Assembly (NCBI RefSeq): GCF_016836705.1
Contig: NZ_JAFCGY010000045.1
Coordinates: 1-35,988, forward strand
Source of the DNA: Mesorhizobium caraganae
GTDB taxonomy: Bacteria; Pseudomonadota; Alphaproteobacteria; Rhizobiales; Rhizobiaceae
Direction of reading: 5' to 3'
DNA: 35,988 nucleotides
Positions 16,594 through 25,489 of this stretch are shown here, piece after piece. Numbering within the stretch: the stretch's first letter is position 1; every line of letters starts with the position of its first letter. Both the position numbers and the translations under genes were made by a program. Below the pieces are notes generated by a model. The model was not told the DNA's origin. It searched no databases and saw only the letters and a program-made list of their open reading frames with translations.

Positions 16594-17515
16594 TCTCGGA
16601 AGCCCTCTTTTGGGATTTTGCAGTGATTGACGCGATGACTGCCTTAAGGGTGCGGATCGTCGACTCCAGTTCCCGCTTCTGTTCGTCGTCGAGTGCCCGC
16701 ATCGGCCGGCGCACCGGACCCGCCGGTAAACCGGCAAGCTCACATCCGAACTTGATGCTCTGAACGAACTTGCCGCCCTGTTCGAGAAGTGTCATCAGAG
16801 GAAGGAGCGCCGACATGATCTGCCGGCCTTTCGTGAAGTCCTTCTCGATCACGCAGGCTTCGTACAGCGCGAGATGCTCAGCCGGCAGGCAGTTGCCAGC
16901 TCCACAGACCCACCCCCTGGCACCCCAGGCGAAGAATTCAAGCGCCTGATCATCCATGCCGCAGAACAGATCGATGTGCGGATAGTCACGAGCCAAGGCG
17001 TGCAGCTGGTTGATGCTGCCGCTCGACTCCTTGATGGCACAGAAATTCGAGCTGCGACCTACCCGATCCAGAAACTCGAAATCCATCATCGTGCCGGTGC
17101 GGCCGGGATAGTTGTAGAGCATCACTGGTAGATTGGCGGCCTTGTCGATCGCAAGCGCGTGATTGGCAAGCTCGAGCTGCGTGGGAACAGCATAGTACGG
17201 CGAGCCGATCAGGATGCCGTCGTACTTCAGGTCTTTGGCAACCAGCGCATATTCGATGCAGTCCTCTGTTCGAATGGCGCCGACACCGGCGATCAGCGGC
17301 ATCGCCCCCTTCACCACGCTTCTGGCAAGCTTAAGTAGGCTGACACGCTCGTCACGTGACTGGGCGTAGTATTCGCCTGTCGTACCACCCACAATGATAC
17401 TGTGGACGCCAGTCGCGACCAGGTGCTCGACCATGACACAGAAGCCGTCACGGTCGATCGATCCGTCCGCGTGAAAGGGCGTTATGACGGGCGGAATAAC
17501 GCCTTTGAACGACAT
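16571..17515 (-). CDS. DapA/NanA-superfamily (dihydrodipicolinate synthase-like) lyase or dehydratase
   Basis: A 314-aa class I aldolase-type TIM barrel. The family marks are VGGTTGEYYA, LYNYPGRTG with the conserved Tyr, and AIKESSG with the Schiff-base Lys. The start at 17515 (MSFKGVIPP) follows AAGG; a TTG 15 bp upstream is a weaker choice. True DapA for lysine synthesis is unlikely in this catabolic context. Members with ALDH and DAO partners include hydroxyproline-pathway deaminases (HypD/LhpC type) and sugar-acid dehydratases. It leads an operon with ALDH and the FAD oxidase, and one copy of the shared inverted-repeat operator lies 70-92 bp upstream. Confidence 0.88.
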   Translation of the reverse strand: MSFKGVIPPVITPFHADGSIDRDGFCVMVEHLVATGVHSIIVGGTTGEYYAQSRDERVSLLKLARSVVKGAMPLIAGVGAIRTEDCIEYALVAKDLKYDGILIGSPYYAVPTQLELANHALAIDKAANLPVMLYNYPGRTGTMMDFEFLDRVGRSSNFCAIKESSGSINQLHALARDYPHIDLFCGMDDQALEFFAWGARGWVCGAGNCLPAEHLALYEACVIEKDFTKGRQIMSALLPLMTLLEQGGKFVQSIKFGCELAGLPAGPVRRPMRALDDEQKRELESTIRTLKAVIASITAKSQKRASENVIAINA

Positions 17516-17584
17516 CTGCCTTGGCTCCAACTTGGGCTACAGGTCAGTGTTATATGCAAGCTGAGTGGCGGGAACAGCCGAAAT

Positions 17585-17607
17585 AAAGTCACTCGACAAG
17601 CTACTTT
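17585..17607 (-). promoter_or_regulatory. Putative shared operator, copy 1 (upstream of DapA-family operon)
   Basis: A dyad AAAGTC-N11-TACTTT (one mismatch from perfect), preceded by CGAAAT and followed by TTTGCGG. The block aligns without gaps to the sites at 28659 and 32190. Its centre is about 81 bp upstream of the DapA-family start. All three sites have the same orientation relative to the minus-strand gene they precede. Length and symmetry fit a dimeric regulator; the protein is unknown. Confidence 0.6.
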
Positions 17608-17744
17608 TTTGCGGTTCTGGTGCGCTGAGCGAGGATGACCACATGCTGCTCGAAGCGCATGCAATCCGGTGGTAGCCAAATTAGCAGCAGTCATCGTCTG
17701 GTGGCGAAACGGCCCTACGACTTAGCTTCATAAGCGATGACACG

Positions 17745-17850
17745 CTATCATTCGCAGCCAAGATAGGACGAGCCCTTCTCCACTCGTCGGGCATTCATAG
17801 TATTAGCAGTAGCAAGGAAACCTTTAGTGAATTTGTCTCACATGGACTTC
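17745..17850 (-). pseudogene. Fragment of a second penicillin-acylase-family gene
   Basis: On the minus strand, about 17765-17838 aligns base by base with 30543-30628 inside the intact acylase gene, with one 3-bp gap. It encodes GF-L-ATAN-T-MN against GFVATANAMN in the intact protein. A single-base deletion just before this segment shifts the frame, and the reading frame soon fails on both sides. The outer limits are approximate. It shows that a second acylase copy once stood upstream of the DapA-family operon. Confidence 0.7.
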
Positions 17851-18356
17851 TCTTTCCGCCTGTTCGTTGAATGCACCTAACGTGGCCCGCAAGCCCCTTG
17901 ATCATTCGAGTCCCCCTGGCGCACCAGCAGATCGCGCCCGGAACAGAACGCGGGTCCTGCTGCGATTATTCCATCAGTTTCCTTCTTTTCAAGTGCGTCT
18001 GTCGCGGCATGCCGCATAGGGAATAAATGCGGCCTCGGCACTCACGGCAGCGCGTCCTGATCAAGTATCGTGATATACTTTTCGACGTTTCGATCTGCGA
18101 TCGAACAGCTAACGATGTGCTTGCTTCTTTCTTTCTCGGTCCTCGCGGTCCAGAACGTGTTGACCAGGATTGAGACCGGAGTAGGCACGCCGGTCGCGTA
18201 AGTGGCCCCTCGAAATGGAAACCAAAATGCGAGGACGAGAACGTGTGTCTCACGCCGATATCTCACACGGGATCTTAGAGGCTGCTTTCCTTCAACCGCG
18301 ATGTCGTCCACGACATAAATATCAGCGGCAACTTCTGCCGCCTCACGATGACAGTT
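17851..18356. other. Gene-free decayed interval (about 500 bp)
   Basis: It lies between the acylase fragment and the SDR remnant. Overlapping short frames exist on both strands, but none has a recognisable domain or a good ribosome-binding site. Composition is more AT-rich than the flanking operons. It is probably eroded coding DNA, given pseudogenes on both sides. Confidence 0.4.
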
Positions 18357-19056
18357 TCAAAAACCGACTATGCCGCCGGAGCAACAGATCCCTCCTGCCG
18401 GGTTTGTCCTGTTCGCCACAAGGTGGTGTTCGGCCTGACTTCTCGCGCTCTCATTTAAGCGATTGAAGAACTGCAAAAGATCTTTTGAGACTCGTTCTCC
18501 GTAGTTGGCAAACTGGCCGGTGACGAATGCAGCCTCGTCGGAGGCAATCCATGCGACCATAGCCGCGACTTCCTCAACACGGCCGGTTCGACCCAACGGA
18601 TGAATGGCACCCAGCCGCCCCCGCGCCTCCTCGGGCAAAGCGGCGACGAAATTGATGTTGAGGTCGGTATCGATCCAGCCGGGAGCCACGCCGTTGCAGC
18701 GCACCCCGTCTGGCCCGCCATCGACCGCCACGGCACGCGTCAGGCCATGCAGTCCTGCCTTCGAGGCACAATAAGCCGCGTGCCCGGGGTTGGACGCCAA
18801 CCCCTCTATTGAGCCGATATTGACGATGGCGCCGCGGCTTCTGCGAAGATGAGGCATGGCGCGACGGATCAGCAGGAAAGGAGCATCAAGGTTGAGCGCC
18901 ATTGTGCGTCGCCATTCGTCCAGTCCCGTCTCATCTACCTTCGCTTCAACCATGCGGCCGGCGTTGTTGACGAGGATATCGAGCCTGCCGGCCTGTTGAA
19001 CAACCTCGTCTTGGCGCCCGTCACCCAAAGCAACCTTCCCGGCGAGGCGGGGTCAT
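18357..19056 (-). pseudogene. Decayed SDR-family dehydrogenase (SDR3), related to SDR1
   Basis: The core from RLDILVNNAG through GSIEGLASNPGH, YCASK and PGWIDTDL to AAFVTGQ (ending at 18513) is clearly SDR and closest to SDR1 of this window. The N-terminus is broken: RLAGKVAL (from 19049) runs directly into GDGRQDEVVQQ, removing about 50 residues including the TGxxxGIG cofactor motif, and the likely ATG at 19056 is one base out of frame. After FVTGQ the frame continues into unrelated sequence and lacks the usual VDGG ending. The protein cannot bind NAD(P) in the normal way. Confidence 0.8.
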
Positions 19057-19233
19057 GAGCAGCAGCCGGCCAATCCTACTTGCAACAAAACCTTCCAATA
19101 AATTTGCAGGATCTTTAACCTCGCAAATCACTGACAATGCTACGGTCACCGTTATGTCTGAGGTTGGCACGGCTAAACGAGCGCACCCTGACAGGCTCAG
19201 ACCACACAACACGCAAAGTTGGATCACCAACCA

Positions 19234-20517
19234 ATGGCAACGAGAGCACTCATTCTAGTCGAAGGCGACACAACGGGTACTGGTCCCCTCTACATCCAAG
19301 CGGCCCAGCGTCTTGGTCTTCAGCCAATTACCCTGTCGGCTGATCCAGCTTGGTGCGACTATCTTGCGGCGGAAAGCATTGAGGCAATCCGTGTCGATAC
19401 AGACAATCTCGATGCGCTAATCCGTGAATGTTCCCGTCTAGGGGCCACTTATGACATTGCTGGCATTACGTCCTCCCTGGAGGCGTTCTATGCGACAATT
19501 GGCAAGCTTTGCCAGTATTTCGATCTACCGGGACCGAACCCTGCATCCATTGAACGATGCTGCGACAAATACGTTCAACGTCAGCTCCTCGCGAAGGCCG
19601 GCGTTCCAATACCTTCTTATCGCGTGGCATCTACTGCGATAGCGGTTGAGAGCTCCGCCGCGGAAATCGGCCTGCCGGTAATTCTTAAGCCAGTCGTAGG
19701 CAGCGGCAGCGTCGGTGTCCGATTGTGCCGCAACGCCGACGAGTTAGCCGAACACACGACCTATCTGTTGGGCGGTGGGCAGATATGGCCATGTTCGCCG
19801 AGGATACTGGTCGAAGAATTCGCACAGGGCCCCTATTATTGCGCTCATATAATGGGAAATGAGGTCATTGGGATTGCCGCCGCTGAGTTCGGCCACCCAC
19901 CGCATTTCGTCTTTCGTGAGAGCATCTTTCCTGCTGTGCTGACTGACGACGAGCACAGGCGTATCGCCGATGTTTCGTTGAGTTGTTTGCGAGCTCTCGG
20001 CCTTGGCTGGGGGCCAACGAACATCGAACTTCGGTGGACGAAGCGTGGCCCAGTCGTCATTGAAGTCAATCCGCGTCTTTCTGGAGGTGCTCAATCGGTT
20101 CAGGCGGCTTACGGTATCGATCTCCCATCTGAGCACATTAAGCTTGTCATCGGCGATGAATGGGATTTGCGCAGAAGGCATTCGCAGACTGCGGCCGTGC
20201 GGTGCCTAATTGCTGATCGCGATGGCACCCTGGATTGGATCAGTGGCGCCAGTCAGGCGGCTGCTCTACCAGGTGTCGCCAAGGTTAAATTGTATGTTGA
20301 ACCCAAGACGCCGATCATCAGGAAAGGCAACTACCAAGACTGGATCGGATATGTTATGGCCGTTTCATCGGATCTTGCTCAGACAAAGGCCATACTTCAG
20401 CATGCCGTCAACTTGATTGGCTGGTCGATTACACCATTTCCGACCACAGGCCAACAGGAACAATCCGGGACGCCTCACGCCTCTGCACCAACGCGGGTGC
20501 CCCCAGGTACGAGTTGA
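19234..20517 (+). CDS. ATP-grasp ligase (L-amino-acid ligase-like)
   Basis: A 427-aa ATP-grasp enzyme. An N-terminal Rossmann-like domain starts ALILVEGDTTGTG. The ATP-grasp domain has CCDKYVQRQLLAKAGVP, the phosphate loop PVVGSGSVGV, the hinge RILVEEFAQGPYY and the metal site EVNPRLSGG. It would join a carboxylate to an amine through an acyl phosphate, using ATP; BacD/YwfE-like dipeptide ligases and carbamoyl-phosphate-type ligases share this layout. The ATG at 19234 is preferred over a TTG 15 bp earlier. It stands alone on the plus strand between the SDR remnant and the ABC operon, converging on the latter, and no NRPS or other peptide synthesis gene is nearby. The substrate is unknown; an amine-protection step is one possibility. 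Confidence 0.85.
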   Translation: MATRALILVEGDTTGTGPLYIQAAQRLGLQPITLSADPAWCDYLAAESIEAIRVDTDNLDALIRECSRLGATYDIAGITSSLEAFYATIGKLCQYFDLPGPNPASIERCCDKYVQRQLLAKAGVPIPSYRVASTAIAVESSAAEIGLPVILKPVVGSGSVGVRLCRNADELAEHTTYLLGGGQIWPCSPRILVEEFAQGPYYCAHIMGNEVIGIAAAEFGHPPHFVFRESIFPAVLTDDEHRRIADVSLSCLRALGLGWGPTNIELRWTKRGPVVIEVNPRLSGGAQSVQAAYGIDLPSEHIKLVIGDEWDLRRRHSQTAAVRCLIADRDGTLDWISGASQAAALPGVAKVKLYVEPKTPIIRKGNYQDWIGYVMAVSSDLAQTKAILQHAVNLIGWSITPFPTTGQQEQSGTPHASAPTRVPPGTS

Positions 20518-20715
20518 TCGTTGCCGAACATTAAGAATTGAGAGTAAGCGAGACGCAGGTCGATGAGGCTTATCTTTGTTTCTCGGCGACAAAATGCTAT
20601 TGACCACAGTAAGGAAATTACATCTGCGACCGAAAATCGTATTTGTAAATGACGAATTAAGTATGGAGACTGTTTTTGAAGATCAGCGCCTTCATGCTCA
20701 AGCACAGTCGCATTT

Positions 20716-20739
20716 CACCCGCAAGAAGGCTTGCGGGTG
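20716..20739. terminator. Perfect hairpin between convergent ligase and ABC operon
   Basis: A 10-bp perfect stem, CACCCGCAAG-AAGG-CTTGCGGGTG, lies between the ligase stop (20517) and the ABC ATPase stop (20831). The position between convergent genes fits a bidirectional terminator. U-tracts on either side are poor, so strength is uncertain. The remainder of 20518-20830 shows no gene. Confidence 0.5.
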
Positions 20740-20830
20740 CTCACTCTCTGCAGGAGCAGGAACAGAACGTAGGCGCGTCAATAGGGCCTCGCATAGGCTG
20801 AGTCGCGCCGACTGATTGCGGAGTTGCCCG

Positions 20831-22978
20831 TTATCCCGATTCCGTCTCGCCGACGTCCGCCTCTTCGACTTCGAACTTGGCGCTGAGCTTGATCACCGGT
20901 TCCATCGCCGCGAAGAACGTATCCGGCAGGTAGCACCTGATGTCGTGGCCGTCCAGCATCTTCCTGGTCGGCGGTACCTCGCGCTCACAGAGATCTCCTG
21001 GAATCAGCTTCTTGTAGCGACAGCGCGTCTGGAACGGACAGCCGGAGGGCGGGTTCATCGGCGAAGGAATGTCGCCATCGAGCACGATGTGCTTCTTGAC
21101 CACGCTTGTGTCGGCGATCGGAATCGACGACAGCAGCGCCTCGGTATAGGGATGATAGGGCGGCGAAAATATCTGGTCGGTCGTGCCTTGCTCGACGATA
21201 TAGCCGAGATACATGACGACGACTCGGTCGGCGATGTAGCGCACCACCGACAGATCGTGGCTGATGAACAGCATCGTCGTCTTGTTCTTGCGCTGAATGT
21301 CCATCAGGAGTTCGATGACCGCCGCCTGCACCGACACGTCGAGCGACGAGACCGGCTCGTCAGCCACCACCACCTTGGCATCGCCGGCAAAGGCCCGCGC
21401 CACGCCGATGCGCTGTTTCTGGCCACCTGAAAGCTGGCGCGGCTTGCGGGTCTCGAACGCCCGCGGCAACTTCACCAGGTCGAGCAGTTCCAGCATGCGC
21501 TTGCGGCGATCGGCGACCGTCTTGCCAACATTGAACTTTTCCAGCGTGCGGATGATCTGCGAGCCGACCGTGTGGCTGGGGTTGAGCGTATCGAACGGAT
21601 TCTGGAACACCATCTGGATCGACGACACCGTTTCGACACTGCGCTTTTCGATGCCGATCGACTGGATCTGCTTGTTGCCGAGCGTCACTGTGCCCGAGCT
21701 TGCCGTCTCCAGGCCGAGCAGCACCTTGGCCAGCGTCGATTTCCCGCAGCCAGATTCGCCAACGATGGCGACTGTCTCGGATTCGCGGGCCATGAACGAG
21801 ATCGTCTCGTTGGCCTTGACGACGCGGCCCCCACTCGAGCCGAACACTTCGCTGCCGCCGACCTTGTAGTACTTCCTGAGATCCTCGATCTTGAGCACCG
21901 GCGCGCCGGGAACGACGCGCTCGTTGACCTTCTTGGCGCCGGGCGGCAGCGCTTCCCAGTCGATCTCGTTGAAGCGCACGCAGCGCGAAAAATGGCCGTC
22001 ATGGCCGTCGACCGCGATCATCGGGATTTCGGCGGCGTTGCAGACGCCCTCGACGAAATGGTGGCAGCGCGGGCCGAAATTGCAGCCCTTGGGCCGCTCA
22101 TGCGGCAGTGGCAATTGCCCGGGGATGGAGATCAACGGCCGCGAATTCTTGTCGACGCCGGGCAGCGGGATCGAGCGGAACAGCCCTTGCGTATAGGGAT
22201 GGCGCATCCGGTCGAACACGTCCTTGATCTTGCCCGTCTCCACCGCCTCGCCCGAATACATCACGGTGATGCGGTCGCAGGTCTCCAGGATCAGGCCGAG
22301 ATTGTGCGACACGAAGATCATCGACGTGCCAAACTCCTTGCGGAGTCCCTTCACCAGGTCGACGATGCCGGCCTGAACCGTCACATCAAGCGCCGTCGTC
22401 GGCTCGTCGAGCAGAAGCAGCGCCGGCTTCGACAGCAGCGCCATGGCGATGACGATGCGCTGCTGCTGGCCGCCGGAAAGCTGGTGAGGATAGGAACGCA
22501 TCATGCGCTCGGGATCGGGCAGCCTGACAGAGCGCACCATCTCCAGGGCACGCTTATAAGCCTGTTCCTTCGACACCTTGTCGTGGATCAGCGGCACTTC
22601 CATCAATTGCTGGCCGACCTTCATCGCCGGGTTGAGGCTGGCCATCGGCTCCTGGTAGATCATCGCGATCTTGTTGCCGCGGATGGCGCGCAGCTCCTCG
22701 TCGGAGAGCTCGCCCATGTCCTTGCCCTGGAACTTGATCTTGCCGCCGACGATCTTTCCGATGTTGGAGAGGTCGCGCATGATGCCGAGCGACACGGTCG
22801 ACTTGCCGCAACCGGATTCACCGACGATGCCCATCGCCTCGCCCGGCATGACCGTGCAGGAAAAGTCCATGACAGCCGGTATCTCGCCCTTCTTGGTGAA
22901 GAAGGAGATCGACAGATTTTCGATCTCGATGATCGGCTGGGCACTTGCGACGTTCGTGGCTTTGACAGCTTCGTTCAT
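20831..22978 (-). CDS. Fused dipeptide/oligopeptide ABC transporter ATPase (DppD-DppF type)
   Basis: A 715-aa protein holding two complete ATPase units. Unit 1 has GESGCGKST (53-61), LSGGQQQR (from 167) and LLLDEP; unit 2 has GESGCGKST (407-415), LSGGQKQR (from 516) and VADEP. Each ends in the Cys-containing oligopeptide-transporter tail (CNFGPRC... and CPFQTRC...). It powers import through the two permeases encoded just upstream (10- and 12-bp gaps). The two units are normally separate genes, but fusions are common in rhizobia. It is the last gene of the binding-protein to ATPase operon. Confidence 0.94.
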   Translation of the reverse strand: MNEAVKATNVASAQPIIEIENLSISFFTKKGEIPAVMDFSCTVMPGEAMGIVGESGCGKSTVSLGIMRDLSNIGKIVGGKIKFQGKDMGELSDEELRAIRGNKIAMIYQEPMASLNPAMKVGQQLMEVPLIHDKVSKEQAYKRALEMVRSVRLPDPERMMRSYPHQLSGGQQQRIVIAMALLSKPALLLLDEPTTALDVTVQAGIVDLVKGLRKEFGTSMIFVSHNLGLILETCDRITVMYSGEAVETGKIKDVFDRMRHPYTQGLFRSIPLPGVDKNSRPLISIPGQLPLPHERPKGCNFGPRCHHFVEGVCNAAEIPMIAVDGHDGHFSRCVRFNEIDWEALPPGAKKVNERVVPGAPVLKIEDLRKYYKVGGSEVFGSSGGRVVKANETISFMARESETVAIVGESGCGKSTLAKVLLGLETASSGTVTLGNKQIQSIGIEKRSVETVSSIQMVFQNPFDTLNPSHTVGSQIIRTLEKFNVGKTVADRRKRMLELLDLVKLPRAFETRKPRQLSGGQKQRIGVARAFAGDAKVVVADEPVSSLDVSVQAAVIELLMDIQRKNKTTMLFISHDLSVVRYIADRVVVMYLGYIVEQGTTDQIFSPPYHPYTEALLSSIPIADTSVVKKHIVLDGDIPSPMNPPSGCPFQTRCRYKKLIPGDLCEREVPPTRKMLDGHDIRCYLPDTFFAAMEPVIKLSAKFEVEEADVGETESG

Positions 22979-22988
22979 GGTCGGCGTC

Positions 22989-24188
22989 TCAGTCTTTCAT
23001 CGATTGTTCGCGAAGCGCGTCGGCAAGAAGATTAAGGCCGAGCACGAAGGACAACAGCGCGAGAGCCGGCGGCAGCGCGGGATGAATGTAAGCACGCAGA
23101 AGGCGGCTTGCGTCCTTGATCGCCGTCCCCCAGTCCGGACTTTCGGGCGGAACCCCCAAACCGAAGTAGCCCAGCGTTCCGAGCAGGATGGTAGTGTAGC
23201 CAACACGCAAGCAAGCGTCGACGATCAGGGGGCCTCGCGCGTTGGGCAGCACTTCCCAGAGCATGATGTACCAGACCGATTCACCGCGCGTCTGGGCGGC
23301 AGCAACGTAGTCGCGCGTCTTGATGTCCATGGTAAGCCCACGCACGATGCGGAATAAGCCGGGCGAGGAACCGAGCACCACCGCAACGAAGATGTTGAGT
23401 TGGTTCGGATCGATATGAACGATGCCGAGCGGATCGGCGTCGAAGACGAGGCCAGCATTGATCCAGCAGCCGATCAGGATCGTCAGTCCGATCAGCAGGT
23501 AATACCGGTCGCGCCGGTCCTTGAAGCGCGTGGAGAACAGGGTCAGGAAAAAAATGGTCGTGAAAAGAAAGATCAAGGCCGCGAGCGACCGCGGGATAGA
23601 CACTCCGATGCCGGTCGCCTCGCTGAACCAGTTGTCGAACGAAAGCTGACGGATTTCGGGCGTCACCAGCAGGTATAGCATCAGGATGACGGGGAAGGCC
23701 AACACCAGGTTGGCGAGGAAGCACAGAACGGAATCGACCCTGCCACCGTAGTAGCCCGCTGGTAGGCCGAGCCCGATTCCCACAATCAGCGAAAAGGCGG
23801 TGGCGAACGGCGCGATCAGCATCACGATTCGGCTGCCGTAGACCATGCGGCTGAAGACGTCGCGGGCGAGCATGTCGCCGCCGAAATAGTAGATGCCACT
23901 GCCATCAGGCACGGCGGTCCCCGGCAGCGCGTCCTTCATGGCCGCCACCTGGTTGAGGGGATCGAATGGCGCGATGATGGGTGCGAAGACGGCAGTGAAC
24001 AGCCAGAACAGGCAGATGACGACGCCGGCGACCCCGACGCCGATCTTGAACAGGTCACCGTAGAGCCCAAGCTTGTTGCGGAAGCCGAAGCTGAGCGCCA
24101 GACAGATCGCCATCGCGATCCAGACCGGCCAGAACCGGCCGAGGACGTCCACGCTAATCGCGAACCACCCGATGGTATCAAATTGCAT
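22989..24188 (-). CDS. Peptide-type ABC transporter permease (DppC-like), with central insertion
   Basis: A 399-aa multispanning membrane protein. The DppC signature is present: FGGDMLARDVFSRMVYGSR near residue 105 and the cytoplasmic coupling loop RDYVAAAQTRGESVWYIMLWEVLPN. It is about 100 residues longer than usual. The excess is an insertion (about residues 180-275) with two further hydrophobic stretches, roughly LAALIFLFTTIFFLTLF and LLIGLTILIGCWI. It pairs with the DppB-like protein encoded 12 bp upstream and precedes the fused ATPase by 10 bp. Confidence 0.92.
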   Translation of the reverse strand: MQFDTIGWFAISVDVLGRFWPVWIAMAICLALSFGFRNKLGLYGDLFKIGVGVAGVVICLFWLFTAVFAPIIAPFDPLNQVAAMKDALPGTAVPDGSGIYYFGGDMLARDVFSRMVYGSRIVMLIAPFATAFSLIVGIGLGLPAGYYGGRVDSVLCFLANLVLAFPVILMLYLLVTPEIRQLSFDNWFSEATGIGVSIPRSLAALIFLFTTIFFLTLFSTRFKDRRDRYYLLIGLTILIGCWINAGLVFDADPLGIVHIDPNQLNIFVAVVLGSSPGLFRIVRGLTMDIKTRDYVAAAQTRGESVWYIMLWEVLPNARGPLIVDACLRVGYTTILLGTLGYFGLGVPPESPDWGTAIKDASRLLRAYIHPALPPALALLSFVLGLNLLADALREQSMKD

Positions 24189-24200
24189 CCAGCGTCTCCC

Positions 24201-25238
24201 CTATTGAACGCGAATACGCGGATTGAGATAGGCGTAGCCGATATCGGAGATCAGCTGCGTGACCAGCACGACGACCACCGATACCAGCGAGCAGCCTAGC
24301 AAGAGGTCGATGTCGTTGTTGCCCGCTGCCTCGTTCAAAGTGAAGCCGAAACCCTGGTAGCGGAACATTGTCTCGACGATTACCACGCCCGTAAGCAGCC
24401 ACGGGACTTGCAGCATGATCACCGTGAAAGGGGTGATCAGCGCGTTGCGCAGCGCGTGCTTGATGACTACGTGGGAGAAGGACAAACCCTTCAGTCGCGC
24501 AGTGCGGATGTATTGCTGCGTCATCACTTCGACCATCGAGGCGCGCGTCATGCGGGCGATGTATCCGATATCGTAAATAGCCATCGTCATCACCGGCAGG
24601 CTGAAGTTGTAGAAGGTTAGGCCTTGCGCCGTCGCCGACGCCGCCGAGCCGTTCAACCATCCGAGCCATGAGGCGAAGATGACGGTGAAGATGACGCCTG
24701 AGACGTATTCCGGAGTCGCTGTCGTCGCGATCGAGATGACAGAAAGCGTCCTGTCCGTTCGCGAGCCCTCGCGCATGCCGGCAAGAATGCCGATCAGGAG
24801 CGAGATAGGCACCACTGTCGCCATCACCCAGAACATCAGCTTACCGGTGGCCACCAGCGCCGAGAAAAGTTTTGCGGAAACGGCGGTCCTGAACTTGGTC
24901 GAGCAGCCAAAGTCGCCCTGCAATATGCCGCCGTAGAAGGGTTCGGCCGGCTCGCCGCAGTAGCTAAAGCGCGGAACCGCCTTACCGGTCGCAGGATCGA
25001 GTGTCGGCTGCTTCTGCACGACGCCCAGCCACTGCCCGTAGCGCACGAAGAAATTCTGCCGGTAACCTTCCCTGGCCAGCCAGCTTTCTATTTGTTCATC
25101 TGACGAGCGCATTTCGATTTGGTTGAGCGCCAGCTTGCGCAGATTTGGCTCGAGATTAACCATGTAGAAAACGATCACCGTCAGACTCAACATGGTCAGG
25201 GTCATGACACCGAAACGGCGCAAGACGAAACTCAGCAT
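24201..25238 (-). CDS. Peptide-type ABC transporter permease (DppB-like)
   Basis: A 345-aa inner-membrane protein, MLSFVLRRFGVMTLTMLSL, with the N-terminal RR-F anchor helix and periplasmic loop usual for DppB. The coupling segment QQYIRTARLKGLSFSHVVIKHALRNALI is diagnostic. The start at 25238 has GGGGAAG upstream; an in-frame earlier ATG at 25280 lacks one. It is encoded 251 bp downstream of the beta-lactamase-family gene, a gap wide enough for a separate promoter. It is more GC-rich than the binding-protein gene of the same operon. Confidence 0.93.
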   Translation of the reverse strand: MLSFVLRRFGVMTLTMLSLTVIVFYMVNLEPNLRKLALNQIEMRSSDEQIESWLAREGYRQNFFVRYGQWLGVVQKQPTLDPATGKAVPRFSYCGEPAEPFYGGILQGDFGCSTKFRTAVSAKLFSALVATGKLMFWVMATVVPISLLIGILAGMREGSRTDRTLSVISIATTATPEYVSGVIFTVIFASWLGWLNGSAASATAQGLTFYNFSLPVMTMAIYDIGYIARMTRASMVEVMTQQYIRTARLKGLSFSHVVIKHALRNALITPFTVIMLQVPWLLTGVVIVETMFRYQGFGFTLNEAAGNNDIDLLLGCSLVSVVVVLVTQLISDIGYAYLNPRIRVQ

Positions 25239-25489
25239 GGCTTCTTCCCCAATTATGGACCCCGTGTTTTGCAGTTTCATGCGGGGTTAAGACGAATCGA
25301 AGGTCAACTCCTCGTATCGACTGCTCCGAGTAGGCTAAAGGCGTTAGGCTGAATCTTCCGCGACCTGATGATGCCGCGGCGAGCCTCACTGCACTTTATT
25401 CGTTGGAGGATCGACAGTTCACTTCCGATCTATGCAAATACCCGCGCGCCGGGAAAAATAACCTCGAGGTTGACACCCAATTGATGGAG

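Noticed and set aside
20816..23035. Long plus-strand frames over the ABC ATPase gene (20816-21430, 21572-23035)
   Set aside because: Antisense shadows of the fused ATPase; products are His/Arg/Asp-rich without domains.
25389..25402. A fourth copy of the shared operator (GCACTTTATTCG)
   Set aside because: Only one half matches, the dyad arm is absent and the orientation is opposite to the other three sites.
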